Below, piece after piece: positions 17,067 through 25,773 of a stretch of DNA of 51,825 nt. Positions within the stretch are counted from its first letter, which is position 1. Each line of letters begins with the position of its first letter. The stretch comes from Collinsella aerofaciens (lineage in GTDB: Bacteria > Actinomycetota > Coriobacteriia > Coriobacteriales > Coriobacteriaceae), in assembly GCF_009876115.1 (NCBI RefSeq), contig NZ_WWSY01000013.1, positions 1 through 51,825 of the forward strand. The letters run 5' to 3'. Under the pieces are notes generated by a model that was not told the origin of the DNA, did not search any database, and worked only from the letters and a program-made list of their open reading frames with translations. The position numbers and the translations under genes are program-made.

Positions 17067-17759
17067 GTGTACTGTGGATGTAACCACAAAAAGCGTTCGG
17101 GGGGGGGGGTGCTCACCCGCGAGCAATTCCTCCCGCATGAGATGCGCATCGTCGCTGCCCTTCGTATGCAGGGCGCAAGCGACGAGCAGGTCATTGTACG
17201 CGTAAAGAGCGAGAACCTCTTTCAATATCCCACGGAGCGCATGGTCGCCAACCGCGTAGCCGTGTGCCTTCGCCGCCTCGACGCCATGGTGCCCACGGAC
17301 GCCGTATGCGCCGCGCGCTGCATCGACCCCAATACCGCCGTCGAGGCTGCGTCATCCCTAACCAGCCTCATGGCATCCGGCGCCCCCACGCAGGCGGACC
17401 AGGCCATCTTCTACAGCATGATCTGCCGCTACGACATCGTGCGCGAGCTCGTGCTCGTCGAGGTAGGGGAGCGCCTACAAAACTTCGATTATGCCTTTAC
17501 GGCGGTTGACCTCAACGCCTTTATGACACGCTTTACCACGGAGTATCCGGACGCGGCCCGCTGGACTGAGGCCACGGTCAAGCGCATTAAGGGCTCGCTC
17601 CGCCAGACGCTCCGCCATGCCGGCCTTATCGGCGAGGGCCAGGGCCCGGAGTCCGAGCGCCTGTCACCACTCTTCCTCGATTCCGATGTCGAGCGAGCCT
17701 TGGTTCAGCTGGGCGAGCAGTCGCTTATCGCGGCCCTTACCGGCAGGGCGGTGATGTAG
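17067..17759 (+). CDS. brxA: BREX system protein BrxA (DUF1819)
   Basis: This 230-aa protein is the first gene of the BREX operon. BrxA is a small helical DNA-binding component required in many BREX systems. The core FLPHEMRIVAALRMQGASDEQ followed by VKSENLFQYPTERMVANRV fits the DUF1819 pattern (LLP-E-R-vA..G then ENLLQ). The start is unsettled: GTG 17067 gives the full frame but GGAG is only one base away, while GTG 17109 lies at the end of an 11-G tract. The frame is closed upstream by TGA at 17052. TTGACA at 17051 could be a -35 box, in which case only GTG 17109 would be transcribed. The G-tract makes slippage likely. It ends 1 bp before brxB. Confidence 0.85.
   Translation: MYCGCNHKKRSGGGVLTREQFLPHEMRIVAALRMQGASDEQVIVRVKSENLFQYPTERMVANRVAVCLRRLDAMVPTDAVCAARCIDPNTAVEAASSLTSLMASGAPTQADQAIFYSMICRYDIVRELVLVEVGERLQNFDYAFTAVDLNAFMTRFTTEYPDAARWTEATVKRIKGSLRQTLRHAGLIGEGQGPESERLSPLFLDSDVERALVQLGEQSLIAALTGRAVM
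17099..17109 (+). repeat. G11 homopolymer at the 5' end of brxA
   Basis: Eleven consecutive G residues lie between the two possible GTG starts of brxA. With eleven Gs the frame from GTG 17067 enters brxA. One extra G (or two fewer) would instead join brxA to an open frame beginning at GTG 17005. The third frame is closed by ATG-TAA at 17078-17083. This is a slippage-prone tract in the first gene of the operon. Confidence 0.9.
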
Positions 17760-17760
17760 C

Positions 17761-18453
17761 GTGGCTCCCGTCAAAAGCGCCGTCGACCCTGTTATCACCC
17801 CGGCGACCGATCTCACCACCAATATCGGCATCCATTCCCGCAAGAGCGTCGTGGCGGCGCATGCCCGCTTCGAGCGCGCCTGTCAGGAATTTGAGCGCCG
17901 TGCGCAGCTTCTGCGCGAGTGCCTGTGCAGCGAGGACTTTTTGGCCAACAAGGGCATAGGCAATGAGATCGGCTTCCACACTTTTTGCTATGACCCCGCG
18001 CTGGAGTTTGAGGCGCGTGCATTATTTGACACCCTTTCACGCGATGCCGAGGCCGACAAGCTTCCGTGCACGCTCAAGGTCGTGAACCTTTACGACGCCG
18101 TGCTGGCAATTCTCGAAAAGCGCCGTGTCCTCAAGGCTATCCCGCACCAAGAGGAGCGCCGCGGTACCCAGCGCGTGCTCGAGGACGTGGCCAAGTTCGC
18201 CTCGCCCGAGAAAGTCGCCGCGTACATCCTTGAGCAGACCGAGCCGCACGCGCCTGGAGACGTCGTTCTCCTCACCGGCGCGGGCGAGGTCTTCCCATTC
18301 TTTCGCATGCACACGCTTCTCCATTGCATGCTTGCGGATTTTGATGAGGTGCCTGTGGTCGCCGCCTATCCGGGCAGTTTCAACGGCTCTTCTTTCCAGC
18401 TCTTTAACCGTCTGCCGGCCGACAACTACTACCGCGCCATCGATATCTCGTAA
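17761..18453 (+). CDS. brxB: BREX system protein BrxB (DUF1788)
   Basis: The 230-aa cytoplasmic BREX component has no established enzymatic activity. C-terminal landmarks fit DUF1788: GAGEVFPFFRMHTLLHCM, then VPVVAAYPGSFNGSSFQLF and ADNYYRAIDIS. The usual protein is around 200 aa; this one has an N-terminal extension (AVDPVITPATDLTTNIG). GTG 17761 follows the brxA stop by one base, implying translational coupling. brxC follows after 78 bp with its own ribosome site. Confidence 0.9.
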   Translation: MAPVKSAVDPVITPATDLTTNIGIHSRKSVVAAHARFERACQEFERRAQLLRECLCSEDFLANKGIGNEIGFHTFCYDPALEFEARALFDTLSRDAEADKLPCTLKVVNLYDAVLAILEKRRVLKAIPHQEERRGTQRVLEDVAKFASPEKVAAYILEQTEPHAPGDVVLLTGAGEVFPFFRMHTLLHCMLADFDEVPVVAAYPGSFNGSSFQLFNRLPADNYYRAIDIS

Positions 18454-18531
18454 GCACGGCTCCCCGCAGGCAAGTCCCTGCCGCCGGTAACAACCCTTTG
18501 CCATAACGTTCCCAAACCCAAAGGAGCACCC

Positions 18532-21500
18532 ATGGACAACACGATCATTCGCGACCTCTTTGCAAAAGACATCAACCGCTCCATCAACGGCGTGGTCAAG
18601 GTCCAGGATTCAAAAGATGGGTCCATCCGCCAGGAGCTTGACGAGTACGTGGTGACGCGCGAGTTGCAGAGGCACTTTGCCACGTTCTTCAAGGCCTACG
18701 GCGATGCCATCGATGCACGCACCGACAAGATCGGCGTGTGGATCAGTGGTTTCTTCGGTTCCGGTAAATCGCACTTCCTCAAGATGCTGAGCTACCTGCT
18801 CGAGAATCGCCAGATCGGCGGCAAGAGCGCCATCCGCTACTTTGACGGCAAAATCGTCGACCCCATGGTCGCGGCTGCCATGGAGCGCGCCTGCTCGGTG
18901 CCCACGCAGGCCATCCTCTTTAACATCGATAGCAAGGCGGGCCAGTGGAAGCAGGGCGATACGGCTCCCACGGCGCTGCTTCGCGGCTTTGAGCGCATGT
19001 TCTACGAGGCGCGCAGCTTCTACGGCGAGGACCTCAAGCTTGCAAAGCTCGAGGACTACATCGATTCCCTGGGCAAGACCCAGGAGTTCCGCGAGGCCTT
19101 TGAGCGCGTCAACGGCGAGTCCTGGCTCCAGGCCCGCGACACCTACAGCTACTTTGAGGACGACGTCGTCGAGGTGCTGCAGAGCGTGCTCGGCATGAGC
19201 GAAAAGGCCGCATGGAACTGGCTCGAGGGTTCTGAGGACGAGGTTTTGGCCCCCGATGTCTTTGCCAAAAAGGTCAAGGATTACGTGGACGCTCAGGCAG
19301 CGGCCCACGGTGGCAACTTCCGTTTGCTCTTTATGGTCGATGAGGTGGGTCAGTTTATTACAAACGACCAGGACCCAAGCCTTATGCTGAGCCTTCAGAC
19401 CATCGTCGAGGAGCTGGGTGCCGCCTGCGGTGGCCGCGTGTGGGTGATGGTCACGAGCCAGGAGGCCATCGACAACCTGAGCCTGCCCGTGGGCAACGAC
19501 TTTTCAAAGATCCAAGGCCGCTTCAATACCCGCCTTTCGCTCTCCAGCTCCAGCGTGGACGAGGTCATCCAACGCCGTGTGCTCGAGAAGACCGCGCCGG
19601 CGGCCGATATGCTTGCACAGGTCTACGAGCAAGACGCCGCCGTTCTCAAAAACAACTTTACCTTTGAGGGGGGCTCGCGCTCCGACCTTGCCGGCTTCGC
19701 CAACTCCAAGGATTTTGTGGCCAGCTACCCGTTTGTGGGCTACCAGTTTAAGCTTCTGCCCGACGTGATGACCGAGGTACGCAAGCATGGTGTTAAGGCC
19801 AAGCATATGTCCACGGGCGAGCGCTCCATGCTGAGCGCGTTTCAGGAGAGCGCTCAGGCCATCCAGCATGACCAGACCGGTGCGCTCGTGCCGTTCTGGC
19901 GCTTCTTCGACACTATCTCCAAAGATCTTGAGCACGGCATCAGCCAGGTGGTTGACCGCGCGGTCCGTGCGGCCGAGAACGCGGAGGGCCTTGAACCCTA
20001 CGACGTCCAGGTGCTCAAGCTCCTGTACTTGATCCGCTACATCGGCTACGTCAAGGCCACGGTCGAGAACATCTCCATCCTTATGATCGATAGCCTGGAC
20101 GTGGACAAGCGCGCCCTTAAGGACCGCGTCAAGGAATCTCTCGCCCGCTTGGAGCGCGAGAGCTACGTGGCACGCCAGGGCGATACCTATAGCTTCCTCA
20201 CCGACAAGGAGCAGGAGATAGCGCAGGAGATCGCACGCACCCCGATCGATAACGCGAAGGTGATTGAGTACATCAAGAAGCGCCTGTTCGAAAGCATCTA
20301 CACTGCGCGCAAACTCAACCGCGGGACCAACGACTTCCCCTTTGACCGCTACGTGGATGGCTCGATTCATGGATCCAACATGGGCGGCATGGAACTATCC
20401 GTGGTGACCATGGCCAGCAATCTGGGCCGTGCGGACGATGCCGAGCTGGCATTGAAATCCGTGGATAAGGCCATCGTGGCCTTGAGCGACGAGGTGGATT
20501 ATTGGGCCCCACTCGTCAACGCCGCTAAGATTCGCATGTACGCCCAGACGCGCAACCTGCAGGAGCTACCGCCGAGTACCCGCCAGATCGTCGAGGCCAA
20601 AATGCGCGAGAAGGACTTTAACGAGAAAGAGGCTGACGCCCTTTTGGCTGAGGCGGTGCTCCATGCACGATGCGCCGTCAACGGGCGCATGATTGAGATC
20701 CGTGCTGCCAAACCCGCCCAGGTCTTTGAGCAGGTGCTGGCGCAGCTGTGCGATGTGGTCTTTGAAAAGGCCGGCTATATCGGCGCGCCGGTCACGAGCG
20801 ATTCCGATATCCGCTCCACTCTGGCGGGCAACGTTCAAGCGGGGCTCGCTGGCATGAACGCGGGTAACACGCGTGCGCTCAAGGAGGTTGAGGACTACCT
20901 CAAAGTGCAGCACCAGCGCCATCTGGATACCGCTATGGGCGATATCCAGCGCCAGTACCAGCAAAGGCCCTTTGGCTGGCGCGAGGTCGACATCGCAAAT
21001 GTGGTGGCGCAGCTTGTGGTGGAGCAGCGCGCGCAGGTGCTGTTTGGCGGCCAGACGGTTCAAGCTAACGATAGCCGCATGGTGGCGCTCCTGCGCAAGG
21101 ATGCCGATAAGGCCCAGGTGCGCTTGCGCGTGCGCATGAGCGACCGGTTGCTGCGCGCCACGGGCGAGCTCATGCGTGATCTGTTTGATCTCAAGACCGT
21201 GCCCTCCAACGAGGATAAGCTCGTGGCCGAGCTCAAAGAGCGCCTTGAGGGCTTGCGCGAGGCGTGCCTCGCCATGGCACGCGACTACTACACGGGCATC
21301 AAGCCGGCCTACCCGTATCCCGGTGAGGACGAGTGCGAGAAGATGCGCTCGGAGGTGGCCGACGTCCTTAAGGACCAGAACGAGGCCGAGGCGTTCTTGA
21401 CCACGTTCACCAAGCATGAGGAGCGTTTGCTCGATGCCAAGGAAGACTTTGATAAGGTGGTTGAGTTCTTCGAGTCCAACCAGCGAACAGCGTTTGACCA

Positions 21501-22194
21501 CGCCAAGGATTTCTTGAGCCGCACCGAGGGTATCGAGTATGCCTCCGATGACATTCCCAGCGCGGTTGAGAATGTGGCAAAGGTGCGTGAGGTTCTCAAA
21601 GATCCCAAGCCCTACGGCCGCATTAAAGACCTGCAGCCGCTTATGGATCCCGTCGAGGACGACATGAAAAAGCTGCTGGGCATCCGCCGCAATGAGTTTT
21701 TGTGCCGAATCGAGAGCGATCTGCAAGACCTGCAGGCACAGGCTGAGAGTCAAAAGGGCTTTGTCAATCAAGCCAAGGATGCCATAGCAGACGCCGGCGC
21801 CAAATACGAGTCGTTCAAAAACCGTGCCCACAGTGCTCAAAGCCTCAACGAGCTGAGTGTTGCCGCGACTAACTGGGCCAACTGGCTCAGCGCAGCAACC
21901 AACGGGATGTACGACGTTGTGGATGCGGCCCGCATGCGTATGGACAACGAGCGCCGCACCACCGAGGTCACGAGTACGGGTGAGGTGGTCAAGAAGATCT
22001 CCAACAAGGCCGTTGCGTCGTCAGCGCCCACGCCTGCACCCGTGCCCCAGCGCAAGATCAAGACTGTGCGCCGCGCCGATCTGGCCAAGCCGAGTCGTCT
22101 CTTGTCCGCAGGGGACGTGGAGCGCTACGTGGACGACCTGCGCTCCCGCCTTATGCAGGCGCTCGCTGCAAACGACGAGATCCGTATCAACTAA
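18532..22194 (+). CDS. brxC: BREX system P-loop ATPase BrxC
   Basis: The 1220-aa AAA+-like ATPase is the largest BREX core protein, thought to act with PglX and BrxB on DNA. Walker A is GFFGSGKSHF at residues 73-82 and Walker B is LLFMVDEVGQF near 265, followed by a sensor region VMVTSQEAID. The rest is long helical and coiled-coil sequence, with a C-terminal basic segment RKIKTVRRADLAKPSRLLS. Length fits the family (about 1200). AAAGGAG precedes ATG 18532. It lies between brxB and pglX, separated from pglX by 66 bp containing an inverted repeat (GCCACCGGTGC/GCACCGGTGGC). Confidence 0.95.
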   Translation: MDNTIIRDLFAKDINRSINGVVKVQDSKDGSIRQELDEYVVTRELQRHFATFFKAYGDAIDARTDKIGVWISGFFGSGKSHFLKMLSYLLENRQIGGKSAIRYFDGKIVDPMVAAAMERACSVPTQAILFNIDSKAGQWKQGDTAPTALLRGFERMFYEARSFYGEDLKLAKLEDYIDSLGKTQEFREAFERVNGESWLQARDTYSYFEDDVVEVLQSVLGMSEKAAWNWLEGSEDEVLAPDVFAKKVKDYVDAQAAAHGGNFRLLFMVDEVGQFITNDQDPSLMLSLQTIVEELGAACGGRVWVMVTSQEAIDNLSLPVGNDFSKIQGRFNTRLSLSSSSVDEVIQRRVLEKTAPAADMLAQVYEQDAAVLKNNFTFEGGSRSDLAGFANSKDFVASYPFVGYQFKLLPDVMTEVRKHGVKAKHMSTGERSMLSAFQESAQAIQHDQTGALVPFWRFFDTISKDLEHGISQVVDRAVRAAENAEGLEPYDVQVLKLLYLIRYIGYVKATVENISILMIDSLDVDKRALKDRVKESLARLERESYVARQGDTYSFLTDKEQEIAQEIARTPIDNAKVIEYIKKRLFESIYTARKLNRGTNDFPFDRYVDGSIHGSNMGGMELSVVTMASNLGRADDAELALKSVDKAIVALSDEVDYWAPLVNAAKIRMYAQTRNLQELPPSTRQIVEAKMREKDFNEKEADALLAEAVLHARCAVNGRMIEIRAAKPAQVFEQVLAQLCDVVFEKAGYIGAPVTSDSDIRSTLAGNVQAGLAGMNAGNTRALKEVEDYLKVQHQRHLDTAMGDIQRQYQQRPFGWREVDIANVVAQLVVEQRAQVLFGGQTVQANDSRMVALLRKDADKAQVRLRVRMSDRLLRATGELMRDLFDLKTVPSNEDKLVAELKERLEGLREACLAMARDYYTGIKPAYPYPGEDECEKMRSEVADVLKDQNEAEAFLTTFTKHEERLLDAKEDFDKVVEFFESNQRTAFDHAKDFLSRTEGIEYASDDIPSAVENVAKVREVLKDPKPYGRIKDLQPLMDPVEDDMKKLLGIRRNEFLCRIESDLQDLQAQAESQKGFVNQAKDAIADAGAKYESFKNRAHSAQSLNELSVAATNWANWLSAATNGMYDVVDAARMRMDNERRTTEVTSTGEVVKKISNKAVASSAPTPAPVPQRKIKTVRRADLAKPSRLLSAGDVERYVDDLRSRLMQALAANDEIRIN

Positions 22195-22260
22195 CCCGCG
22201 GAGCCACCGGTGCCAAAGCGCGCACCGGTGGCTTATGGCGTTTAGAAAGGCTCATCAACC

Positions 22261-24777
22261 ATGAACGATTCTGCTCTTAAGAGCTTCTGCACCTGGGCCC
22301 GTACGGAGCTCATCAAAGGCGTGGAGGCGCAGATGGTGCGCTACGGCATCACCGAACCTGCACCCGCGCCCGTTGGGTCCGAGACCGTTAGCGGCCTGCC
22401 CCTAAGTCCGGCTGAGATTGAGCAACGCGACGAACTGCTGCGCATGCAGGCAGAGGTGGGTCACGAGGTGCTGCGCGACCGTGCGGCCTACACCTGGTTC
22501 AACCGCATCGTGGCCATTCGCTTTATGGATGCACGCGGATGGCTTCCCAGCCGCATGCGCATACTAAGTCGTGCGGACGGCAGCCATGGTAGCGAGGCCG
22601 TGGAGAACGCACTGGACGTGGAGATAGCGACGGCCGATGCCGATCGCATAGCCGAGCTCAAGATGGCGGGCTTGGATGAACCGCTGTGGCGCTACCTGTT
22701 TGTTGCTCAGTGCGAGGAGCTTGCCGATTGCCTACCGGGCGTCTTTGAACGCGTGGGCGGAGCCATGGAGCTGCTGTTGCCCCAGGGCCTCATGATGTCC
22801 GACGGCGTGGTGGGCAAGCTCAATGCCGTCCTCACTGACGAGGACTGGCGCAAGGGCGTGACCGTTCTGGGCTGGATGTATCAGTACTACAACGCTGACG
22901 TTAAAGACGAGTTCTTCAAGTCCAAGCGCAAGGCAGCGGCGGCGGACATCGCGCCCGCCACGCAGCTCTTCACCCCCGAGTGGATCGTGCGTTACATGGT
23001 CGAGAACTCGCTCGGCCGTCTGTGGATGCTCAATAACCCGGGGAGTTCGCTGCGCGAGCGCATGGAATATTACATCGAGCCCGATGCTGAGCACGAGGAC
23101 TTCATACGCATCTCGAGCCCCGAGGAGATAACCCTCTGTGACCCCGCATGCGGCTCGGGCCATATCCTGGTCTATGCGTTCGAATTGCTCTTCCATATGT
23201 ACGAGGAGCGCGGCTATCGTGAGCGCGAAATTCCCGAGCTCATTCTTACTAAAAACCTCGCTGGCATGGAGATCGATCCCCGTGCAGCGCAGATCGCGGA
23301 ACTGGCGCTTGCCATGTGCGCCCGCGAGCACGATCGTCGCTTTTTCAAGCGCGCCGTGCGCGCCGACGTTACCGCGCTCTCGAGCATCCCGCTGGGAGAG
23401 GACGAGCTCCCGGGCAACAAGAAGCTCGCCGAGGAGCTGAGCCATTTGGGCGAGATCGGTTCGCTGCTCAATCCTTCAGAGGACGAGATCGACGAGCTCA
23501 AGGCTGCCGTCGCGAGTTGTTCCGATGACCTTTTTGCCGCTACGGCCAAAACTAAGCTCGAAAGCGCTGCCGCCATCTGCGAGAAGCTGTCCCGTCGTTT
23601 TACCTGCACCGTTGCGAATCCTCCGTATATGGGCAGCAGCAGCTTTAATCCATTCATGAGCAAGTGGGTCAAGAGAAATTATCCCGACGTGAAGAGTGAC
23701 CTGTTCTCTTCGTTCATCGTGCGCATTATGGACTTTGCTGGCGAGCACGGCGAAGTCGGAATGATGACTCCATTTGTTTGGATGTTTATCGGTAGCTACG
23801 AGAAGCTTCGAAATAGGCTTATCGATGACAAGACCCTAACCACGCTCATTCAGCTCGAGTATTCTGGCTTTGCAGGGGCAACCGTGCCCATCTGCACGTT
23901 TACCTATCACAATTCGCATATCGATGGTTATAAAGGCGGATACGTTCGTCTTGCCGATTTTACTGGCCCCGCGGTTCAGGCTCCCAAGGCGCTGGAGGCC
24001 ATCCAAAACCCCGACTGTGGCTGGTTCTACCGCCGCAACGCCGACACCTTCAAACAAATCCCCGGCACCCCCATAGCCTACTGGGCCAGCGATGCTCTTG
24101 TTGAATCGTTCACAAAAGGAAAGAGGCTCGATGCCATTGCTACTCCGCGACAGGGCTTGGCGACGAGCGATAATGGCCGCTTTTTGAGGAAATGGTGGGA
24201 AGTGGTGCCTTCCAACACATCGCGAGATTGCAGTGGCAGGCCCGAGGCAAAGCAAAGTGGTTCCCGTTGGTTTCCGATTATTCGGGGCGGCTCCTATCGA
24301 AAGTGGTGGGGTGACTACGATGAGGTGGTTAATTGGTTTGATGACGGTCGGGAGATGAAGGAAGCAATTCTGTCCAAGTATACCTATCTCTCTACACCTG
24401 ATTTTGTGATCAAGAACCAGAACGACTATTTCAAGCCCGCAGTTTCCTGGTCTAAAATTTCTTCCAGCCTCGCCTCCTTTAGGTTTGCACCTCGAGGGAT
24501 GCTTTTTGAGGTAGCTGGAGCATGTCTTTTTGCGGAGCCGAATGAGCTTCGATACATCCAGGCTTTCTGCAACTGTTCCATTGCCGAAATTGATTTGGCG
24601 TTTATGTCGCCGACTCTAAACTTTGAGGTAGGCCAAATCGGTCAGTTACCGATCATCCAAGATAAGGCCGCCGAACCGACTGTTTGTTCACTCGTTGAAG
24701 ACTCTCGCTCAATTTCAAAGGCTGACTATGACTCGTTTGAAACTTCTTGGGATTTCAAGCGTCATCCTTTAATTTAG
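22261..24777 (+). CDS. pglX: BREX adenine-specific DNA methyltransferase PglX, N-terminal part
   Basis: This 838-aa ORF carries the methyltransferase and target-recognition part of PglX. The SAM-binding motif DPACGSGHILVYAFELL is near residue 294 and the catalytic VANPPYMGS near 452, an N6-adenine methyltransferase arrangement. Self DNA is marked by this modification and unmodified phage DNA is excluded. The protein stops right after ETSWDFKRHPL, a point where full-length PglX (about 1200 aa) continues into a conserved C-terminal region; that region is encoded separately at 25774-26742. The last third, the likely target-recognition region, is mosaic and partly AT-richer. ATG 22261 follows GAAAGG. 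Whether both halves assemble is unknown. Confidence 0.93.
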   Translation: MNDSALKSFCTWARTELIKGVEAQMVRYGITEPAPAPVGSETVSGLPLSPAEIEQRDELLRMQAEVGHEVLRDRAAYTWFNRIVAIRFMDARGWLPSRMRILSRADGSHGSEAVENALDVEIATADADRIAELKMAGLDEPLWRYLFVAQCEELADCLPGVFERVGGAMELLLPQGLMMSDGVVGKLNAVLTDEDWRKGVTVLGWMYQYYNADVKDEFFKSKRKAAAADIAPATQLFTPEWIVRYMVENSLGRLWMLNNPGSSLRERMEYYIEPDAEHEDFIRISSPEEITLCDPACGSGHILVYAFELLFHMYEERGYREREIPELILTKNLAGMEIDPRAAQIAELALAMCAREHDRRFFKRAVRADVTALSSIPLGEDELPGNKKLAEELSHLGEIGSLLNPSEDEIDELKAAVASCSDDLFAATAKTKLESAAAICEKLSRRFTCTVANPPYMGSSSFNPFMSKWVKRNYPDVKSDLFSSFIVRIMDFAGEHGEVGMMTPFVWMFIGSYEKLRNRLIDDKTLTTLIQLEYSGFAGATVPICTFTYHNSHIDGYKGGYVRLADFTGPAVQAPKALEAIQNPDCGWFYRRNADTFKQIPGTPIAYWASDALVESFTKGKRLDAIATPRQGLATSDNGRFLRKWWEVVPSNTSRDCSGRPEAKQSGSRWFPIIRGGSYRKWWGDYDEVVNWFDDGREMKEAILSKYTYLSTPDFVIKNQNDYFKPAVSWSKISSSLASFRFAPRGMLFEVAGACLFAEPNELRYIQAFCNCSIAEIDLAFMSPTLNFEVGQIGQLPIIQDKAAEPTVCSLVEDSRSISKADYDSFETSWDFKRHPLI

Positions 24778-24845
24778 CTGTCTTGTTAGGACTCACCTAT
24801 CTTTAACAAAAGAACGTCATTGGATAGATTGGATTGAAATTAAAT

Positions 24846-24992
24846 ATGTCTGAAAAAAAGAAAGATGACAAGAAAAGAAAAGATGAAGGGGCGGGAGCAA
24901 AGAAGCCGGTCACGATTCCTGGACCCATAACAAGGTTAACGCAATTTACTTATGAAAAACCGGCGGGTTTACCTGATCGAAAAACCAAGTAG
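24846..24992 (+). CDS. Small Lys-rich peptide in the pglX cassette
   Basis: This 48-codon ORF is very basic at the N-terminus (MSEKKKDDKKRKDEG), then neutral (KKPVTIPGPITRLTQFTYEK). No family is recognised. It lies 14 bp before the membrane-protein start, so the two look like one unit. A ribosome site is weak (TTGGATTGAAAT upstream). It could be an antitoxin-like partner, a leader peptide or not a gene at all. Confidence 0.4.
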   Translation: MSEKKKDDKKRKDEGAGAKKPVTIPGPITRLTQFTYEKPAGLPDRKTK

Positions 24993-25006
24993 TAAAGGTG
25001 ACTTTC

Positions 25007-25597
25007 ATGGGCAAAAAGAACAAGCGACATGACGTCGATAAAAGCGCTCTCTCCAAGGAGGGGCAGATTAGCGATTACTTGAGAGACATTATTCTTTCCT
25101 CACTTGAATTTGAAAAAGAGAGGGGGGATAGCTTAAATCGCTACGTTGATAACCTCATGGTTACCATCACGATTCTGTCCGTTGCGTACCTGGCACCTCT
25201 CGACTATATTTCAAATATTCAAGGTCTTGAGGAAGTTTATGGGATTTCAACGAGGCAAATACTGTTTGTCTATTTGATTCTTCTTGGTCTTCTTGGCTGT
25301 GCTCTTGTTATAGCTGTCAGTGCAATATTTTTAAGGAGCAATATTGCACTCGCATCTCCTTCTGAACAATTTGATAGGTATTCGACTACTTACAAAGAGG
25401 CTTGCGACGAGGGCGGGCAAATTAGGGAACGGGACTTGCTTAAGTCCTACTGCTCTTCCCTAAACATTACCTATCGGGCTTACCTTTTGAAACATAACAA
25501 CATGTGGAAGCGATTGAAAATATCAACTGGCCTGACTGTCCTGTCATTAATCATGGCATTCGTTTTTCTGTCCCATCTTTTATTGACTTTATTGTAG
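25007..25597 (+). CDS. Membrane protein of unknown function within the BREX operon (three predicted TM helices)
   Basis: This 196-aa protein has a charged N-terminal helix region (LRDIILSSLEFEKERGDSLNRY) leading straight into TM1 (MVTITILSVAYLA), TM2 (FVYLILLGLLGCALVIAVSA) and a C-terminal TM3 (LTVLSLIMAFVFLSHLLLTLL). A cytoplasmic-helix-then-TM-pair layout is seen in SLATT and Pycsar-type membrane effectors, but no residue-level match can be claimed. ATG 25007 has AAAGGTG seven bases upstream and is preferred over GTG 24998. Its place between the two pglX halves suggests co-expression with BREX. It may be a membrane effector or guard that acts if modification fails; that is speculation. Confidence 0.75.
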   Translation: MGKKNKRHDVDKSALSKEGQISDYLRDIILSSLEFEKERGDSLNRYVDNLMVTITILSVAYLAPLDYISNIQGLEEVYGISTRQILFVYLILLGLLGCALVIAVSAIFLRSNIALASPSEQFDRYSTTYKEACDEGGQIRERDLLKSYCSSLNITYRAYLLKHNNMWKRLKISTGLTVLSLIMAFVFLSHLLLTLL

Positions 25598-25773
25598 TTG
25601 TCGTCTCTCACTTATGGGATTTATTGATAGCCAGACTTGTCCTGAAGATATCGGTCGAGCATCGGAAGGCTTTCGCTGTTTTTCAGCTCACGAGTCTTGG
25701 TGTTTATTGATTGATGGAATGGGCTCGGGTTTTCCAACTTCTACTGTATTGATAAATTGAAAGGTCTGTAGTT

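Larger units (their letters stand above)
24778..25773 (+). other. AT-rich cassette inserted between the two halves of pglX
   Basis: About 1 kb with clearly lower G+C than the flanking BREX genes separates the stop after SWDFKRHPLI from the ATG of the C-terminal half. It holds a 48-aa Lys-rich ORF and a 196-aa membrane protein. A further 48-codon frame at 25614-25760 has no ribosome site. No transposase, recombinase, terminal repeats or target duplication are visible. The second pglX half has its own AAAGG nine bases before ATG 25774, so it is set up for translation. Confidence 0.8.

Noticed and set aside
25614..25760. 48-codon frame between the membrane protein and the second pglX half
   Set aside because: No ribosome site, no recognisable motif, and it ends only because of chance stops; kept as part of the cassette description.
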